A stretch of DNA of 39,168 nt from an uncultured Lachnospiraceae bacterium (GCA_900546325.1 URCR01000025.1:1-39168), one strand, 5' to 3'. Counted from the first letter of the stretch, positions 1-7,996 are shown. Translations and numbers: made by a program. The notes: generated by a model from the sequence alone, not told the origin.

Positions 1-20
1 AATTGAGGAGGTTCAAAATA

Positions 21-1103
21 ATGTCAGAATTAACTTTTGAACAAATGTTAGAAGAATCATTTAAAACAATACGAAATGGAGAGGTTGTTGAAGGTACTGT
101 AATCGATGTGAAACCGGACGAGATCATCCTGAATATCGGATGTAAAGCAGACGGAATCATCACGCGCAGTGAGTACACAAACGAACCAAATGTTGATTTG
201 ACAACAGTTGTTTCCGTTGGCGATCCGATGACTGTAAAAGTACTGAAGGTAAATGACGGAGAAGGTCAGGTGCTGTTAACTTATAAGAGACTTGCAGCAG
301 AAAAAGGAAATGAGAGATTAAGAGAAGCTTACGAGAATAAAGAAGTGTTAAAAGCGACAGTGGCACAGATCTTAGGCGGAGGATTAAGTGTTGTTGTTGA
401 TGAGGCAAGAGTATTTATCCCGGCAAGCCTTGTATCAGATTCTTATGAGAAAGACCTGAGCAAATACGAAGGTCAGGAGATTGAATTTGTGATCAGCGAA
501 TTCAACCCAAGAAGAAACCGTGTGATCGGTGACAGAAGACAGCTTCTCGTAGCAGAGAAAGCAGAGCTTCAGAAAGAACTGTTCGCGAAATTAAAAGTAG
601 GCGATACAGTGGAAGGAACTGTGAAAAATGTAACAGATTTCGGTGCGTTTATCGATCTTGGAGGAGTAGACGGACTTCTTCACATCTCAGAGATGTCATG
701 GGGAAGAGTAGAGAATCCAAAGAAAGTATTCCAGGTAGGAGATCAGGTGAAAGTTCTTGTAAAAGACATCAACGATACAAAGATCGCGCTCAGCCTGAAA
801 TTCCCGGAATCCAATCCATGGGCAAATGCTTCTGAGAAATACGCAGTAGGAACAGACGTAACGGGAAAAGTTGCAAGAATGACAGATTTCGGAGCATTCG
901 TTGAACTTGCACCGGGTGTAGATGCACTTCTTCATGTATCTCAGATCTCAAAAGCTCATGTAGAGAAACCTTCTGACGTATTATCTGTTGGACAGGAGAT
1001 CGTTGCAAGAGTCGTTGACTTAAATGAAGCTGAAAAGAAGATCAGCCTTAGCATGAAAGTGTTAGAGCCGGAGACAGAGGCAACAGAGACAACAGAAGAA
1101 TAA
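21..1103 (+). CDS. rpsA: 30S ribosomal protein S1 (four S1 domains)
   Basis: RNA-binding protein of the small ribosomal subunit that helps mRNA docking. The 360-residue product contains four OB-fold S1 repeats at roughly residues 19-90, 105-170, 190-258 and 275-345; the third and fourth carry the classic TDFGAF motif followed by GLLHIS or ALLHVS. Four repeats is the usual Firmicute form, against six in E. coli. The ATG at 21 is chosen because GAGGAGG at 5-11 lies nine bases upstream. The reading frame is open to the left edge, so a fusion to an upstream ispH, which is common in Clostridia, cannot be formally excluded; however a TGA in another frame at 4-6 would suit a separate upstream gene end, and the strong ribosome site argues for independent translation. 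A strong terminator follows. The acidic C-terminal tail is typical. Confidence 0.95.
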   Translation: MSELTFEQMLEESFKTIRNGEVVEGTVIDVKPDEIILNIGCKADGIITRSEYTNEPNVDLTTVVSVGDPMTVKVLKVNDGEGQVLLTYKRLAAEKGNERLREAYENKEVLKATVAQILGGGLSVVVDEARVFIPASLVSDSYEKDLSKYEGQEIEFVISEFNPRRNRVIGDRRQLLVAEKAELQKELFAKLKVGDTVEGTVKNVTDFGAFIDLGGVDGLLHISEMSWGRVENPKKVFQVGDQVKVLVKDINDTKIALSLKFPESNPWANASEKYAVGTDVTGKVARMTDFGAFVELAPGVDALLHVSQISKAHVEKPSDVLSVGQEIVARVVDLNEAEKKISLSMKVLEPETEATETTEE

Positions 1104-1134
1104 TCAAAAGTCGAGATAATCATATTGAGTCAAT

Positions 1135-1170
1135 GCCACATTAGGAGATTCTTCCTAATGTGGCTTTTTA
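1135..1170 (+). terminator. Rho-independent terminator after rpsA
   Basis: A perfect 12-bp stem (1135-1146 with 1153-1164, GCCACATTAGGA and its complement) with a 6-nt loop is followed by TTTTTA. It closes the rpsA transcript and separates it from the rnf operon. Confidence 0.93.
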
Positions 1171-1188
1171 AGTGTCGACCAAAATTAT

Positions 1189-1206
1189 TTGTCTTCACTT
1201 TCACAA
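1189..1206 (+). promoter_or_regulatory. Possible Rex-like operator upstream of rnf
   Basis: An 18-bp site has the outer TTGT-N10-ACAA spacing of Rex redox-repressor boxes, and its right half, TTTCACAA, fits the consensus well. The left half (TTGTCTT) does not match the symmetric TTGTGAA. Rex often controls NADH-linked redox genes in Clostridia, so the position ahead of rnfC is suggestive. This is inference only; no clear sigma-A promoter is seen close by, although AT-rich TTGGAT at 1277 and TATAAA at 1298 could serve with a short 15-bp spacer. Confidence 0.25.
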
Positions 1207-1325
1207 AGATGTTAAAAAATCGACAAGCTGTTTGTAAAAATGTACAAGAAAAATGGGAATTTCAATAGAAAAATCTTTGGATTTTTTGTATGATATATAT
1301 AAATTATAAGAAAGAAGGAGAAAAA

Positions 1326-2642
1326 ATGGGATTGTTGACGTTTAAAGGCGGGATTCACCCGGACGATGGCAAGAGGCTGTCGAAAGACAAACCGATCGTG
1401 GAAGCCAGACCGGGCAAAGAACTGGTCTACCCGCTTTCACAGCATATCGGAGCACCGGCGAATCCAATCGTAGAAATAGGGGCAAGAGTGCTCCGGGGAG
1501 AAAAAATTGCCGAGGCAGGTGGATTTGTATCTGCACCAATCTACTCCGCGGTGTCGGGAACGGTCAAGGCGATCGCTCCGCATTTGACCTCTACGGGTGC
1601 AAAAGTGAACAGTATCATAATTGAAAATGATGAACAGTATGAAGAGGCAAAGTGGAGAGAAGTGATTCCGCTTGATCAGATGAAAAAAGAAGAGATTTTA
1701 AACTGTGTTGCAGATGCAGGAATTGTCGGCATGGGAGGAGCTGGTTTCCCGACCAGAGTAAAACTATCACCGAAAGAGCCGGAGAAAATAGAATATATTA
1801 TTGCAAACTGTGCAGAGTGTGAGCCATATATCACGGCAGACTATCGCCGGATGCTTGAGATGCCGGAGAAGTTGGTAGGCGGAATGAAGGTTGTCCTGCA
1901 GCTGTTTGAGAATGCAAGAGGTATCTTTGGAATCGAGGATAATAAGCCGGACTGTATTGAAAAGTTAAAGGAGCTGATCAAAGAGGAACCGCGGATGGAA
2001 GTCAAAGTACTCCAGACGAAGTATCCACAGGGAGCGGAACGCCAGTTGATCTACGCGACGACGAAACGCGCGATCAATTCTTCTATGCTGCCGGCAGATG
2101 CCGGATGTATTGTAGATAACGTGGAGACGCTGATCGCGATCCATGAGGCGGTAGTTTCCGGAAAGCCGCTCTATGAAAGAGTTGTCACAGTCAGCGGAGA
2201 TGCTGTCAAAGAGCCGGGCAATTTTCTTGCACCTTGCGGAATGAATCAAATGGAACTGATCGAGATGGCAGGCGGATTCGAAGGAGTGCCGGAGAAAGTG
2301 ATCTCGGGCGGACCGATGATGGGATTTGCCATGTTTTCCACAGAAGTGCCTGTGACAAAGACTTCTTCCGCGATCCTTGCCTTTTCTAAGGATGAAGTGA
2401 AAAAGCATGAGCCAAGTGCGTGCATCAACTGCGGGCGCTGTGTGGACGCCTGTCCAAGCAGGATTGTTCCGTCGAGACTGGCAGATTTTGCTGAACGGCA
2501 TGACGAAGAGTCGTTCCTAAAATGGGAGGGACTGGAGTGCGTGGAATGTGGTTCCTGCAGTTATGTCTGTCCGGCGAAGAGACACTTGAAGCAGGCAATC
2601 GGTTCTATGAGAAAGATTGCTCTGGCAAATAAGAAGAAATAG
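1326..2642 (+). CDS. rnfC: Rnf complex subunit C, NADH-binding iron-sulfur protein
   Basis: Peripheral subunit of the ferredoxin:NAD+ oxidoreductase, the site of NAD(H) reaction. The 438-residue product has the RnfC N-terminal barrel-sandwich domain starting GLLTFKGGIHP, a glycine-rich Rossmann-like segment GMGGAGFPTRVK near residues 135-146 for NADH/FMN, and two 4Fe-4S motifs: C366-x2-C369-x2-C372-x3-C376-P and C405-x2-C408-x2-C411-x3-C415-P. The ATG at 1326 follows AAGAAGGAG; an in-frame start at 1290 exists but has no ribosome site and would add a non-conserved extension. First gene of a compact rnfCDGEAB operon, the standard clostridial order. The length is at the short end of the family, lacking the long C-terminal repeats of gammaproteobacterial RnfC. 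Confidence 0.97.
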   Translation: MGLLTFKGGIHPDDGKRLSKDKPIVEARPGKELVYPLSQHIGAPANPIVEIGARVLRGEKIAEAGGFVSAPIYSAVSGTVKAIAPHLTSTGAKVNSIIIENDEQYEEAKWREVIPLDQMKKEEILNCVADAGIVGMGGAGFPTRVKLSPKEPEKIEYIIANCAECEPYITADYRRMLEMPEKLVGGMKVVLQLFENARGIFGIEDNKPDCIEKLKELIKEEPRMEVKVLQTKYPQGAERQLIYATTKRAINSSMLPADAGCIVDNVETLIAIHEAVVSGKPLYERVVTVSGDAVKEPGNFLAPCGMNQMELIEMAGGFEGVPEKVISGGPMMGFAMFSTEVPVTKTSSAILAFSKDEVKKHEPSACINCGRCVDACPSRIVPSRLADFAERHDEESFLKWEGLECVECGSCSYVCPAKRHLKQAIGSMRKIALANKKK

Positions 2643-2652
2643 GGAGAGACAT

Positions 2653-3582
2653 ATGAACGAGACATTTAATATATCATCTTCGCCGCATATACGCGCAAAG
2701 GTCACGACGGGAAATATTATGTTCCTTGTCCTGATCGCGTTAATGCCGACGACACTTTTTGGAATTTATAATTTTGGTATACAGGCGCTTGGAATCGTGC
2801 TTCTGACAGTTGCCTCTGCGGTGGCCACAGAGTATCTTTTTGAGCGGCTCATGGGGAAGAAGATCACGATTGCCGATGGAAGTGCAGCAGTCACGGGTCT
2901 GCTTCTTGCATTGAACCTTCCTCCGACAGCACCGTGGTGGATGTGTGTGCTTGGTGCAGTGTTTGCGATTTTAGTGGTCAAACAGCTGTTTGGAGGACTT
3001 GGACAGAATTTTATGAACCCTGCACTTGCTGCAAGGTGCTTTCTTTTGATCTCTTTCACGGGAAGAATGACAACATTCGTCTACGACGGGGTATCAGGCG
3101 CCACACCGCTTGCTCAGTTAAAAGCAGGGGAGAGCGTCAATACGATGGACATGCTGATCGGAAATATTGCGGGAACAATCGGTGAGACATCTGTGATCGC
3201 AATTATGATCGGCGCAATTTTCCTGCTGTTTATGGGAGTGATCGATCTTCGGATCCCGGGAACATACCTTGTAACGTTTACTGTGATGATCGTATTATTT
3301 AGTGGAAACGGATTCGATCTGAACTATCTCACTGCACAGTTGTGCGGAGGCGGTCTGATGCTCGGTGCGTGGTTCATGGCGACGGATTATGTGACAGCTC
3401 CGATCACAAAGAAAGGGCAGATTCTCTACGGTGTCTGTCTTGGAGTACTGACCGGGTTATTCCGTCTGCTTGGAAGATCCGCAGAGGGAGTGTCCTACGC
3501 GATTATTATCAGTAACCTGCTCGTTCCGCTGATCGAAAAAGTAACCCGCCCACGTCCATTCGGGAAGGGAGGAGAGAGATAA
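2653..3582 (+). CDS. rnfD: Rnf complex subunit D, flavin-bearing membrane protein
   Basis: Integral membrane subunit that carries a covalently bound FMN and is thought to couple electron flow to Na+ or H+ transport. The 309-residue product is strongly hydrophobic with many membrane spans and opens MNETFNISSSPHI, the typical RnfD/NqrB start region. The flavinylation motif SGATPLA is present with T151 as the expected attachment threonine. The ATG at 2653 lies just after AGGGAGAG and ten bases past the rnfC stop; the open frame extends upstream into rnfC but that part is not family sequence. FMN attachment would need an ApbE transferase, which is not encoded in this window. Confidence 0.96.
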   Translation: MNETFNISSSPHIRAKVTTGNIMFLVLIALMPTTLFGIYNFGIQALGIVLLTVASAVATEYLFERLMGKKITIADGSAAVTGLLLALNLPPTAPWWMCVLGAVFAILVVKQLFGGLGQNFMNPALAARCFLLISFTGRMTTFVYDGVSGATPLAQLKAGESVNTMDMLIGNIAGTIGETSVIAIMIGAIFLLFMGVIDLRIPGTYLVTFTVMIVLFSGNGFDLNYLTAQLCGGGLMLGAWFMATDYVTAPITKKGQILYGVCLGVLTGLFRLLGRSAEGVSYAIIISNLLVPLIEKVTRPRPFGKGGER

Positions 3583-4202
3583 TGAATCAGAAGATCATAA
3601 AAAATACACTGATCCTGACCGCGATCACACTGATTTCCGGTCTGCTTCTCGGACTTGTCTATGAGATCACAAAGGAGCCGATTGAAGTCAGCAGGGAGAA
3701 CCGGAAGCAGGATGCATATCATACTGTATTCAAAGAGGCGGAAGCATTTGAGACATTTGAAGCATTTGAAGAAAAAGAGGCAGAAGAAATTTTGAAAAAT
3801 GCAGGGGTCAGCGGCTGCTATGTCAATGAAGCTGCATGGGCTCTTGATTCCGGGAAAAATGTGATCGGAAGTGTTGTGACAGCCACATCCAAAGAAGGTT
3901 ACGGAGGAGAGATCAAAGTTTCTGTCGGAATTACGCTGGATGGCACTGTGACAGGAATTGAACTGTTATCGATCAGCGAAACGGCCGGTCTTGGAATGAA
4001 TGCACAGGAACCGGAATTTAAGGAACAGTTTCAAGGTGTCAATACAGATCGCTTTGAGGTTGTGAAAGGAGAAGGCGGCAAAGACGGAAAGATCGATGCG
4101 TTAAGCGGAGCAACGATCACAACAGATGCCGTTACAAATGCGGTCAATGCTGCAATTGCCTATTATCATGGAGCGATGGAAGGAGGAAGTGTCAATGAAT
4201 AA
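3582..4202 (+). CDS. rnfG: Rnf complex subunit G, FMN-binding protein
   Basis: Extracytosolic electron carrier with covalent FMN, anchored by one N-terminal membrane helix (about residues 8-27). The FMN_bind domain follows, with the motif S175-G-A-T178 (SGATIT), T178 being the expected attachment site. The 206-residue length is normal. Its ATG shares one base with the rnfD stop codon and has GGGAGGAGAGA just upstream, so translation is coupled. The Glu-rich stretch near residues 47-67 (AEAFETFEAFEEKEAEE) is a low-complexity insertion between the anchor and the domain. Confidence 0.96.
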   Translation: MNQKIIKNTLILTAITLISGLLLGLVYEITKEPIEVSRENRKQDAYHTVFKEAEAFETFEAFEEKEAEEILKNAGVSGCYVNEAAWALDSGKNVIGSVVTATSKEGYGGEIKVSVGITLDGTVTGIELLSISETAGLGMNAQEPEFKEQFQGVNTDRFEVVKGEGGKDGKIDALSGATITTDAVTNAVNAAIAYYHGAMEGGSVNE

Positions 4203-4899
4203 GTGTACTGAACGGCTTTTTAACGGCCTGATCAAAGAGAATCCGACATTTGTGCTGATGCTTGGAATGTGTCCGACGCTTGCGGTGACAACTTCCGCAG
4301 TCAACGGACTTGGGATGGGACTGACGACAACAGTTGTCCTTGTAATGTCGAATATGCTGATTTCCATGCTGCGAAAGATCATACCGGACAGTGCGCGTGT
4401 ACCGTCGTTTATCGTGATCGTGGCATCGTTTGTGACAATGGTACAGTTTTTACTGGAAGGATTTATTCCAAGTCTCTATGATTCGCTTGGACTTTATATT
4501 CCGCTGATCGTTGTAAACTGTATTATTCTCGGACGTGCCGAGAGCTATGCTTCCAAAAATCCGGTGCTTCCGTCTATCTTTGATGGACTTGGAATGGGTC
4601 TTGGATTTACCGTGGGGCTGACTGCAATCGGAATTGTCAGGGAGATCATCGGAAGTGGGAAGATTTTTGGATGGAAGATCATGCCGGCGTCTTATGAACC
4701 GATCACGATCTTTGTGCTTGCTCCGGGAGCGTTCTTTGTGCTTGCCTGCCTTGTGGCAGTCCAGAATAAGGTAAAGGCTGCAAAGGCGAAGGGAGGACAG
4801 CAGGAGGCGGCAAGTGGCTGCGACGGCGGCTGTGCGTCCTGCGGAAATGGAAGTTGTGGAAAAGCGGTTTTTTCGGTAGAGAAGCAGGAGGGAAAATAA
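4195..4899 (+). CDS. rnfE: Rnf complex subunit E with a cysteine-rich C-terminal tail
   Basis: Integral membrane subunit paired with RnfA. In the related Nqr complex the RnfE/RnfA homologues hold an iron-sulfur centre between inverted half-barrels through two cysteines from each subunit; here C26 (MCPTLAV) and C109 (VNCIILG) are in the expected places. The ATG at 4195 overlaps the rnfG stop and follows GGAAGGAGG. The product is 234 residues. After the last membrane span a hydrophilic tail (about residues 192-234) contains C209, C213, C216 and C221 in a Gly-rich context (CDGGCASCGNGSCG), which E. coli RsxE does not have. The tail could bind a metal or be involved in assembly; this is unproven. 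Confidence 0.96.
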   Translation: MNKCTERLFNGLIKENPTFVLMLGMCPTLAVTTSAVNGLGMGLTTTVVLVMSNMLISMLRKIIPDSARVPSFIVIVASFVTMVQFLLEGFIPSLYDSLGLYIPLIVVNCIILGRAESYASKNPVLPSIFDGLGMGLGFTVGLTAIGIVREIIGSGKIFGWKIMPASYEPITIFVLAPGAFFVLACLVAVQNKVKAAKAKGGQQEAASGCDGGCASCGNGSCGKAVFSVEKQEGK

Positions 4900-5493
4900 A
4901 TGGGAGAACTATTATTGATTGCAGTGGGTGCAGCGCTTGTAAATAATGTTGTCCTCAGCCAGTTTTTAGGTCTTTGTCCGTTCCTCGGCGTATCTAAAAA
5001 GGTTGAGACGGCGGCAGGAATGGGAGGAGCGGTTATTTTCGTATTGACGATTTCTTCCTTTATTACGAGCCTGATTTACAAATTTATTCTTGCAAATGAT
5101 GCAATTTTAAATGGAAGACTTGTCTACCTTCAGACGATTGTGTTTATTCTTGTCATCGCTGCACTTGTACAGTTTGTGGAGATGCTGTTGAAGAAAATGA
5201 TGCCTCCGCTTTACAATGCGCTCGGGGTATATCTGCCGCTGATCACGACAAACTGTGCGGTACTTGGAGTTGCACTGAAAAATGTGCAGAAGGATTATGG
5301 AATTTTAGCAAGCGTTGTGAATGGGTTTGCGACGGCGGTCGGATTTACAATCGCCATTGTGATCATGGCAGGAATCCGTGAGAAGACAGAACACAATGAT
5401 GTGCCGGAATCCTTTCGGGGAATGCCGATTGTGCTTGTGACAGCAGGTTTGATGGCAATTGCATTCTTTGGATTTTCCGGACTGAACTTATAG
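4900..5493 (+). CDS. rnfA: Rnf complex subunit A
   Basis: Integral membrane partner of RnfE, 197 residues with about six membrane spans. The opening MGELLLIAVGAALVNN and the cysteine motifs C26 (LCPFLG) and C119 (TNCAVLG) match the family and correspond to the cluster ligands known from NqrE. The ATG directly abuts the rnfE stop, with GCAGGAGGG a few bases upstream, so rnfE and rnfA are translationally linked. Confidence 0.97.
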   Translation: MGELLLIAVGAALVNNVVLSQFLGLCPFLGVSKKVETAAGMGGAVIFVLTISSFITSLIYKFILANDAILNGRLVYLQTIVFILVIAALVQFVEMLLKKMMPPLYNALGVYLPLITTNCAVLGVALKNVQKDYGILASVVNGFATAVGFTIAIVIMAGIREKTEHNDVPESFRGMPIVLVTAGLMAIAFFGFSGLNL

Positions 5494-5508
5494 GCAGGAG
5501 GAAAGACG

Positions 5509-6300
5509 ATGAGTATTACAGGAATTATATTTGCTGCCCTGATCGTGGGAGGAGTCGGTCTGTTCATTGGTGTATTCCTCGGAGTTGCAGGACAGAAATT
5601 TGCGGTGGAAGTCGATGAGCGTGAGACAGAAGTATGTGAGGCACTCCCGGGAAATAACTGTGGCGGATGCGGATATGCAGGATGTTCCGGGCTTGCGGCT
5701 GCAATCGTAAAAGGAGAGGCGGAGATTTCTGCCTGTCCGGTCGGTGGTGCTCCGGTGGCAGAAAAAATCGGAGAGATCATGGGCATCGCAGCAGGAGAAC
5801 AAAAGCGGATGACTGCTTTTGTGAAATGTGCCGGAACTTGTGACAAGGCAAAGCAGGATTATGCATACACCGGAATTGAGGATTGTGTGATGATGACGCA
5901 GATGCAGAATGGCGGTCCGAAATCCTGCAATTACGGATGCTGCGGATTTGGTACTTGCGTAAAAGCCTGTCCGTTTGATGCAATCCATATCGTAGACGGT
6001 GTTGCTGTGGTAGATAAGGAAGCATGTAAGGCTTGTGGGAAATGTATCAAAGCATGCCCGAAGAGTCTGATCGAGCTTGTGCCGTATGAGGCAGAGCATC
6101 TTGTACAGTGTAGTTCCAAAGAAAAAGGAAAAGATGTAATGGCGGTATGCAGCACGGGATGTATCGGCTGCCGGATGTGCCAGAAAGTCTGTCCGGCGGA
6201 AGCGATTGTTGTGGAGAATAATCTTGCATGGATCGATCCGGAAAAATGTACGAACTGTGGAGCATGTGCTGAGAAATGTCCGAAAAAGATCATTCTGTAA
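5509..6300 (+). CDS. rnfB: Rnf complex subunit B, multi-cluster ferredoxin-type protein
   Basis: Entry point for electrons from reduced ferredoxin. The 263-residue product has one N-terminal membrane anchor (about residues 4-27), then a Fe-S domain with C51, C54, C59 and C76 (NCGGCGYAGC ... CP), then several 4Fe-4S motifs: around 140-154 (CNYGCCGFGTCVKACP), 173-183 (CKACGKCIKACP), 214-228 (CSTGCIGCRMCQKVCP) and 247-257 (CTNCGACAEKCP). This many clusters is usual for clostridial RnfB. The ATG at 5509 follows GCAGGAGGAAAGACG. It is the last canonical subunit of the operon; the next gene starts inside its 3' end. Confidence 0.97.
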   Translation: MSITGIIFAALIVGGVGLFIGVFLGVAGQKFAVEVDERETEVCEALPGNNCGGCGYAGCSGLAAAIVKGEAEISACPVGGAPVAEKIGEIMGIAAGEQKRMTAFVKCAGTCDKAKQDYAYTGIEDCVMMTQMQNGGPKSCNYGCCGFGTCVKACPFDAIHIVDGVAVVDKEACKACGKCIKACPKSLIELVPYEAEHLVQCSSKEKGKDVMAVCSTGCIGCRMCQKVCPAEAIVVENNLAWIDPEKCTNCGACAEKCPKKIIL

Positions 6301-6746
6301 AAAAGGCTGTGCAAAATGTGATTTCACGGATCAGGAAGGATCTGCTTCAGTACCGGGCAGCACTGCTTGTTGTGGCGGGATATTTTCTCTTCATGCGTGT
6401 GGTCTGCAAGGCAGGCTGTCCGAGTGTCTGGCTGACAGGATTTCCGTGTCCTGCCTGCGGGCTGACACGAGCTGCAAAGCTTCTGGTCGGGGCGAAGTTC
6501 GCCGAGGCTTATCAGATGAATCCGATGATTTATCCGATTGTCATTTTTTTGTGCGTGTTTTTCTTTTACAGGTATATTCTCGGAAGAGAACTGCCGCATG
6601 GGGCGGTGTGGGGTTCGGCGATCCTTATTGCGTGTATCGGAGTTTACCTTTACCGGATGATGACACAATTTCCCGGAGAAGCCCCGATGGGATACTATCA
6701 GGAGAACGTCCTGCAGAAAATCTTGGATATAATATACAGAAGATAG
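6276..6746 (+). CDS. DUF2752 family membrane protein coupled to rnfB
   Basis: A 156-residue hydrophobic protein with about three membrane spans and the DUF2752 signature CPACGLTRA (C58 and C61), followed by a NP motif (MNPMIYP) in the next span. The function of this family is not established. Its ATG lies 25 bases inside rnfB in another frame, so translation is probably coupled to the Rnf operon; a GTG at 6309 or 6318 just past the rnfB stop is an alternative start. The overlap suggests co-expression with Rnf but does not prove a shared job. A longer plus-strand frame across the same DNA is a shadow without any family signature. Confidence 0.8.
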   Translation: MSEKDHSVKKAVQNVISRIRKDLLQYRAALLVVAGYFLFMRVVCKAGCPSVWLTGFPCPACGLTRAAKLLVGAKFAEAYQMNPMIYPIVIFLCVFFFYRYILGRELPHGAVWGSAILIACIGVYLYRMMTQFPGEAPMGYYQENVLQKILDIIYRR

Positions 6747-6764
6747 AAAAATGCAAAAAAATAA

Positions 6765-6793
6765 TTGTGCAGAACATAAAAGTGTGCTAGAAT
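6765..6793 (+). promoter_or_regulatory. Sigma-A promoter, extended -10
   Basis: TTGTGC at 6765-6770, a 17-bp spacer and TAGAAT at 6788-6793, with TGC directly before the -10 (extended -10 element). It would drive the gene at 6892 with a leader of about 90 bases. Confidence 0.65.
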
Positions 6794-6891
6794 CAGAAAA
6801 TAGAAATGTGCTTGAAATTTCAGATTAGAAGAACATGACAACAAAGGTGTTCAAGATGATTTGAAGGTGAGGCGGCGAGGAGGATTTTAGC

Positions 6892-7356
6892 ATGGACGAA
6901 AAATTAAGCAATATGCCGGAGCAGGATCAGAATACAGATGCAGCGGCAGACAATTCTTATCAGCAGACGATGAACTATGGATACTATGGTGAAGGTGCAC
7001 AGAACGGTTCCGGCGAGAATAACGGGGCATACCAGCAGAACTTTAATCAGAATTACAACATGAATTACAATCAGGGATATCAGCAGAATTACAATCAGAA
7101 CTATAATGGGAATTCTGGAAGGAAGCCTTTGGATGCACCATTATCGATGGGTGAGTGGCTGCTTACAATCTTAGTGGGGATGGTTCCTTGCGTTGGAATT
7201 GTTGTATATTGCATTTGGGCATTCGGTGCCAATACAAACATCAACCGTAAGAATTACAGCCGTGCGATGCTGATCGTGATGGCGATTGTCATTGTACTTT
7301 ATATCGTATTCTTTGGTGTGTTCGGAATTGCAATGGCGAATGCGCTTTATTACTAG
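6892..7356 (+). CDS. Membrane protein with Tyr/Asn/Gln-rich repeat tail
   Basis: Unrecognised 154-residue protein. The first 80 residues are hydrophilic and acidic at the start, then rich in Asn, Gln and Tyr with a repeated (Q)NYN unit (NQNYNMNYNQGYQQNYNQ). The rest has two membrane helices, about residues 90-110 and 124-148, separated by a basic loop (NTNINRKNYSR). This layout resembles small two-helix membrane proteins of DUF4190/TM2-like type with a disordered cytosolic N-terminus. The start at 6892 follows GAGGAGG. It has its own promoter and terminator, so it is a single-gene unit. No function can be assigned. Confidence 0.8.
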   Translation: MDEKLSNMPEQDQNTDAAADNSYQQTMNYGYYGEGAQNGSGENNGAYQQNFNQNYNMNYNQGYQQNYNQNYNGNSGRKPLDAPLSMGEWLLTILVGMVPCVGIVVYCIWAFGANTNINRKNYSRAMLIVMAIVIVLYIVFFGVFGIAMANALYY

Positions 7357-7366
7357 TTAGAATCAG

Positions 7367-7417
7367 ATCTCTCAGACATGGATCGCTTTTTTTAGAAGCT
7401 ATGTCTGGGAGATTTTT
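7367..7417 (+). terminator. Rho-independent terminator
   Basis: A 13-bp stem (7367-7379 with 7401-7413, one G-T pair) is followed by TTTT. The loop is 21 nt and contains its own T run. It ends the single-gene unit above. Confidence 0.8.
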
Positions 7418-7451
7418 GGCTCTTTGTCAAGGGTTGGGGTAAAATATTTTT

Positions 7452-7479
7452 GAGGTGCAGGAATGCGCCTCTTATTTTT
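7452..7479 (+). terminator. Second terminator-like hairpin
   Basis: A 7-bp stem (GAGGTGC at 7452-7458 with GCGCCTC at 7465-7471, one G-T pair) is followed by TTATTTTT. It lies 35 bases after the first terminator and is probably a backup. Confidence 0.45.
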
Positions 7480-7541
7480 GGGTTCGCGTGCGAATGCGAC
7501 ATTGCAGACCGATGTAAATCTGTATGAAATCGAACATGTGG

Positions 7542-7570
7542 TTGCATCTATGCTTCGGTTGTGCTAGAAT
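7542..7570 (+). promoter_or_regulatory. Sigma-A promoter for the NusG-II/Gx/ruvAB operon
   Basis: TTGCAT at 7542-7547, a 17-bp spacer and TAGAAT at 7565-7570, preceded by TGC (extended -10). It lies about 50 bases before the first gene of the unit. Confidence 0.7.
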
Positions 7571-7621
7571 GAGTAGTGCCGAAGTGAATGGCAGAAAAGA
7601 TCAGAGAGGAATCGTGATAAG

Positions 7622-7996
7622 ATGAAAAAAAATGACTGGATTCTGGCAGGGACTGTTCTGGTTGCTGCACTTTTCTTTTTGGCAGGGAATGTTTTCTCGG
7701 AGAGAAAAGCGAAGGATGCAGAGAAATATTTGAAAATAAAAGTAGACGGGGAAGTTTTCCGGGAAGTCAGCCTGAAGGAAAATGAGGAGATTGCCATTGG
7801 AGAACATAACCGGGTGAAAATTGAAAATGGGCAGGCAGAGATGATCTGGGCAGATTGTCCGGATCAGATTTGTGTCAGACATTCGAAAATTTCAAAGAAC
7901 CGTGAGAGCATTATCTGTCTCCCGAACAAAGTGATTTTGGAGATTGTAGACAAAGCGGATGAAGGAAGTAAGGAAAATGATGCAGTTGCAGGATAG
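7622..7996 (+). CDS. NusG domain II-containing membrane-anchored protein
   Basis: A 124-residue protein with an N-terminal membrane anchor or uncleaved signal (about residues 6-24) and one extracytosolic NusG-domain-II fold. The family signature is visible as CPDQICVRH (C79 and C84) and later SIICLPNKVILEI (C99). Despite the name it is not a transcription factor. Proteins of this family pair with Gx-type membrane proteins, and a similar pair (EetA/EetB) occurs in the Listeria flavin-based extracellular electron transfer locus. The same pairing is seen here: the next gene starts before this one ends. The ATG at 7622 has AGAGAGGAATCGTGATAAG upstream, a modest ribosome site. Confidence 0.85.
   Translation: MKKNDWILAGTVLVAALFFLAGNVFSERKAKDAEKYLKIKVDGEVFREVSLKENEEIAIGEHNRVKIENGQAEMIWADCPDQICVRHSKISKNRESIICLPNKVILEIVDKADEGSKENDAVAG

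Noticed and set aside
3..20. IspH-S1 fusion at the left edge
   Set aside because: The frame is open to the edge, but a strong ribosome site in front of the ATG at 21 argues for a separate rpsA; the window is too short to decide.
1965..2501. Long minus-strand open frame (178 codons) opposite rnfC
   Set aside because: No family signature or ribosome site, and rnfC on the plus strand is fully conserved here; it is a shadow.
5488..6327. Minus-strand open frame of 279 codons opposite rnfB
   Set aside because: Cysteine and histidine rich only because it is antisense to Fe-S motifs; no start signal or domain.
6206..6790. Alternative plus-strand frame of 194 codons overlapping the DUF2752 gene
   Set aside because: The DUF2752 motif is in the other frame; this one has no recognisable domain.
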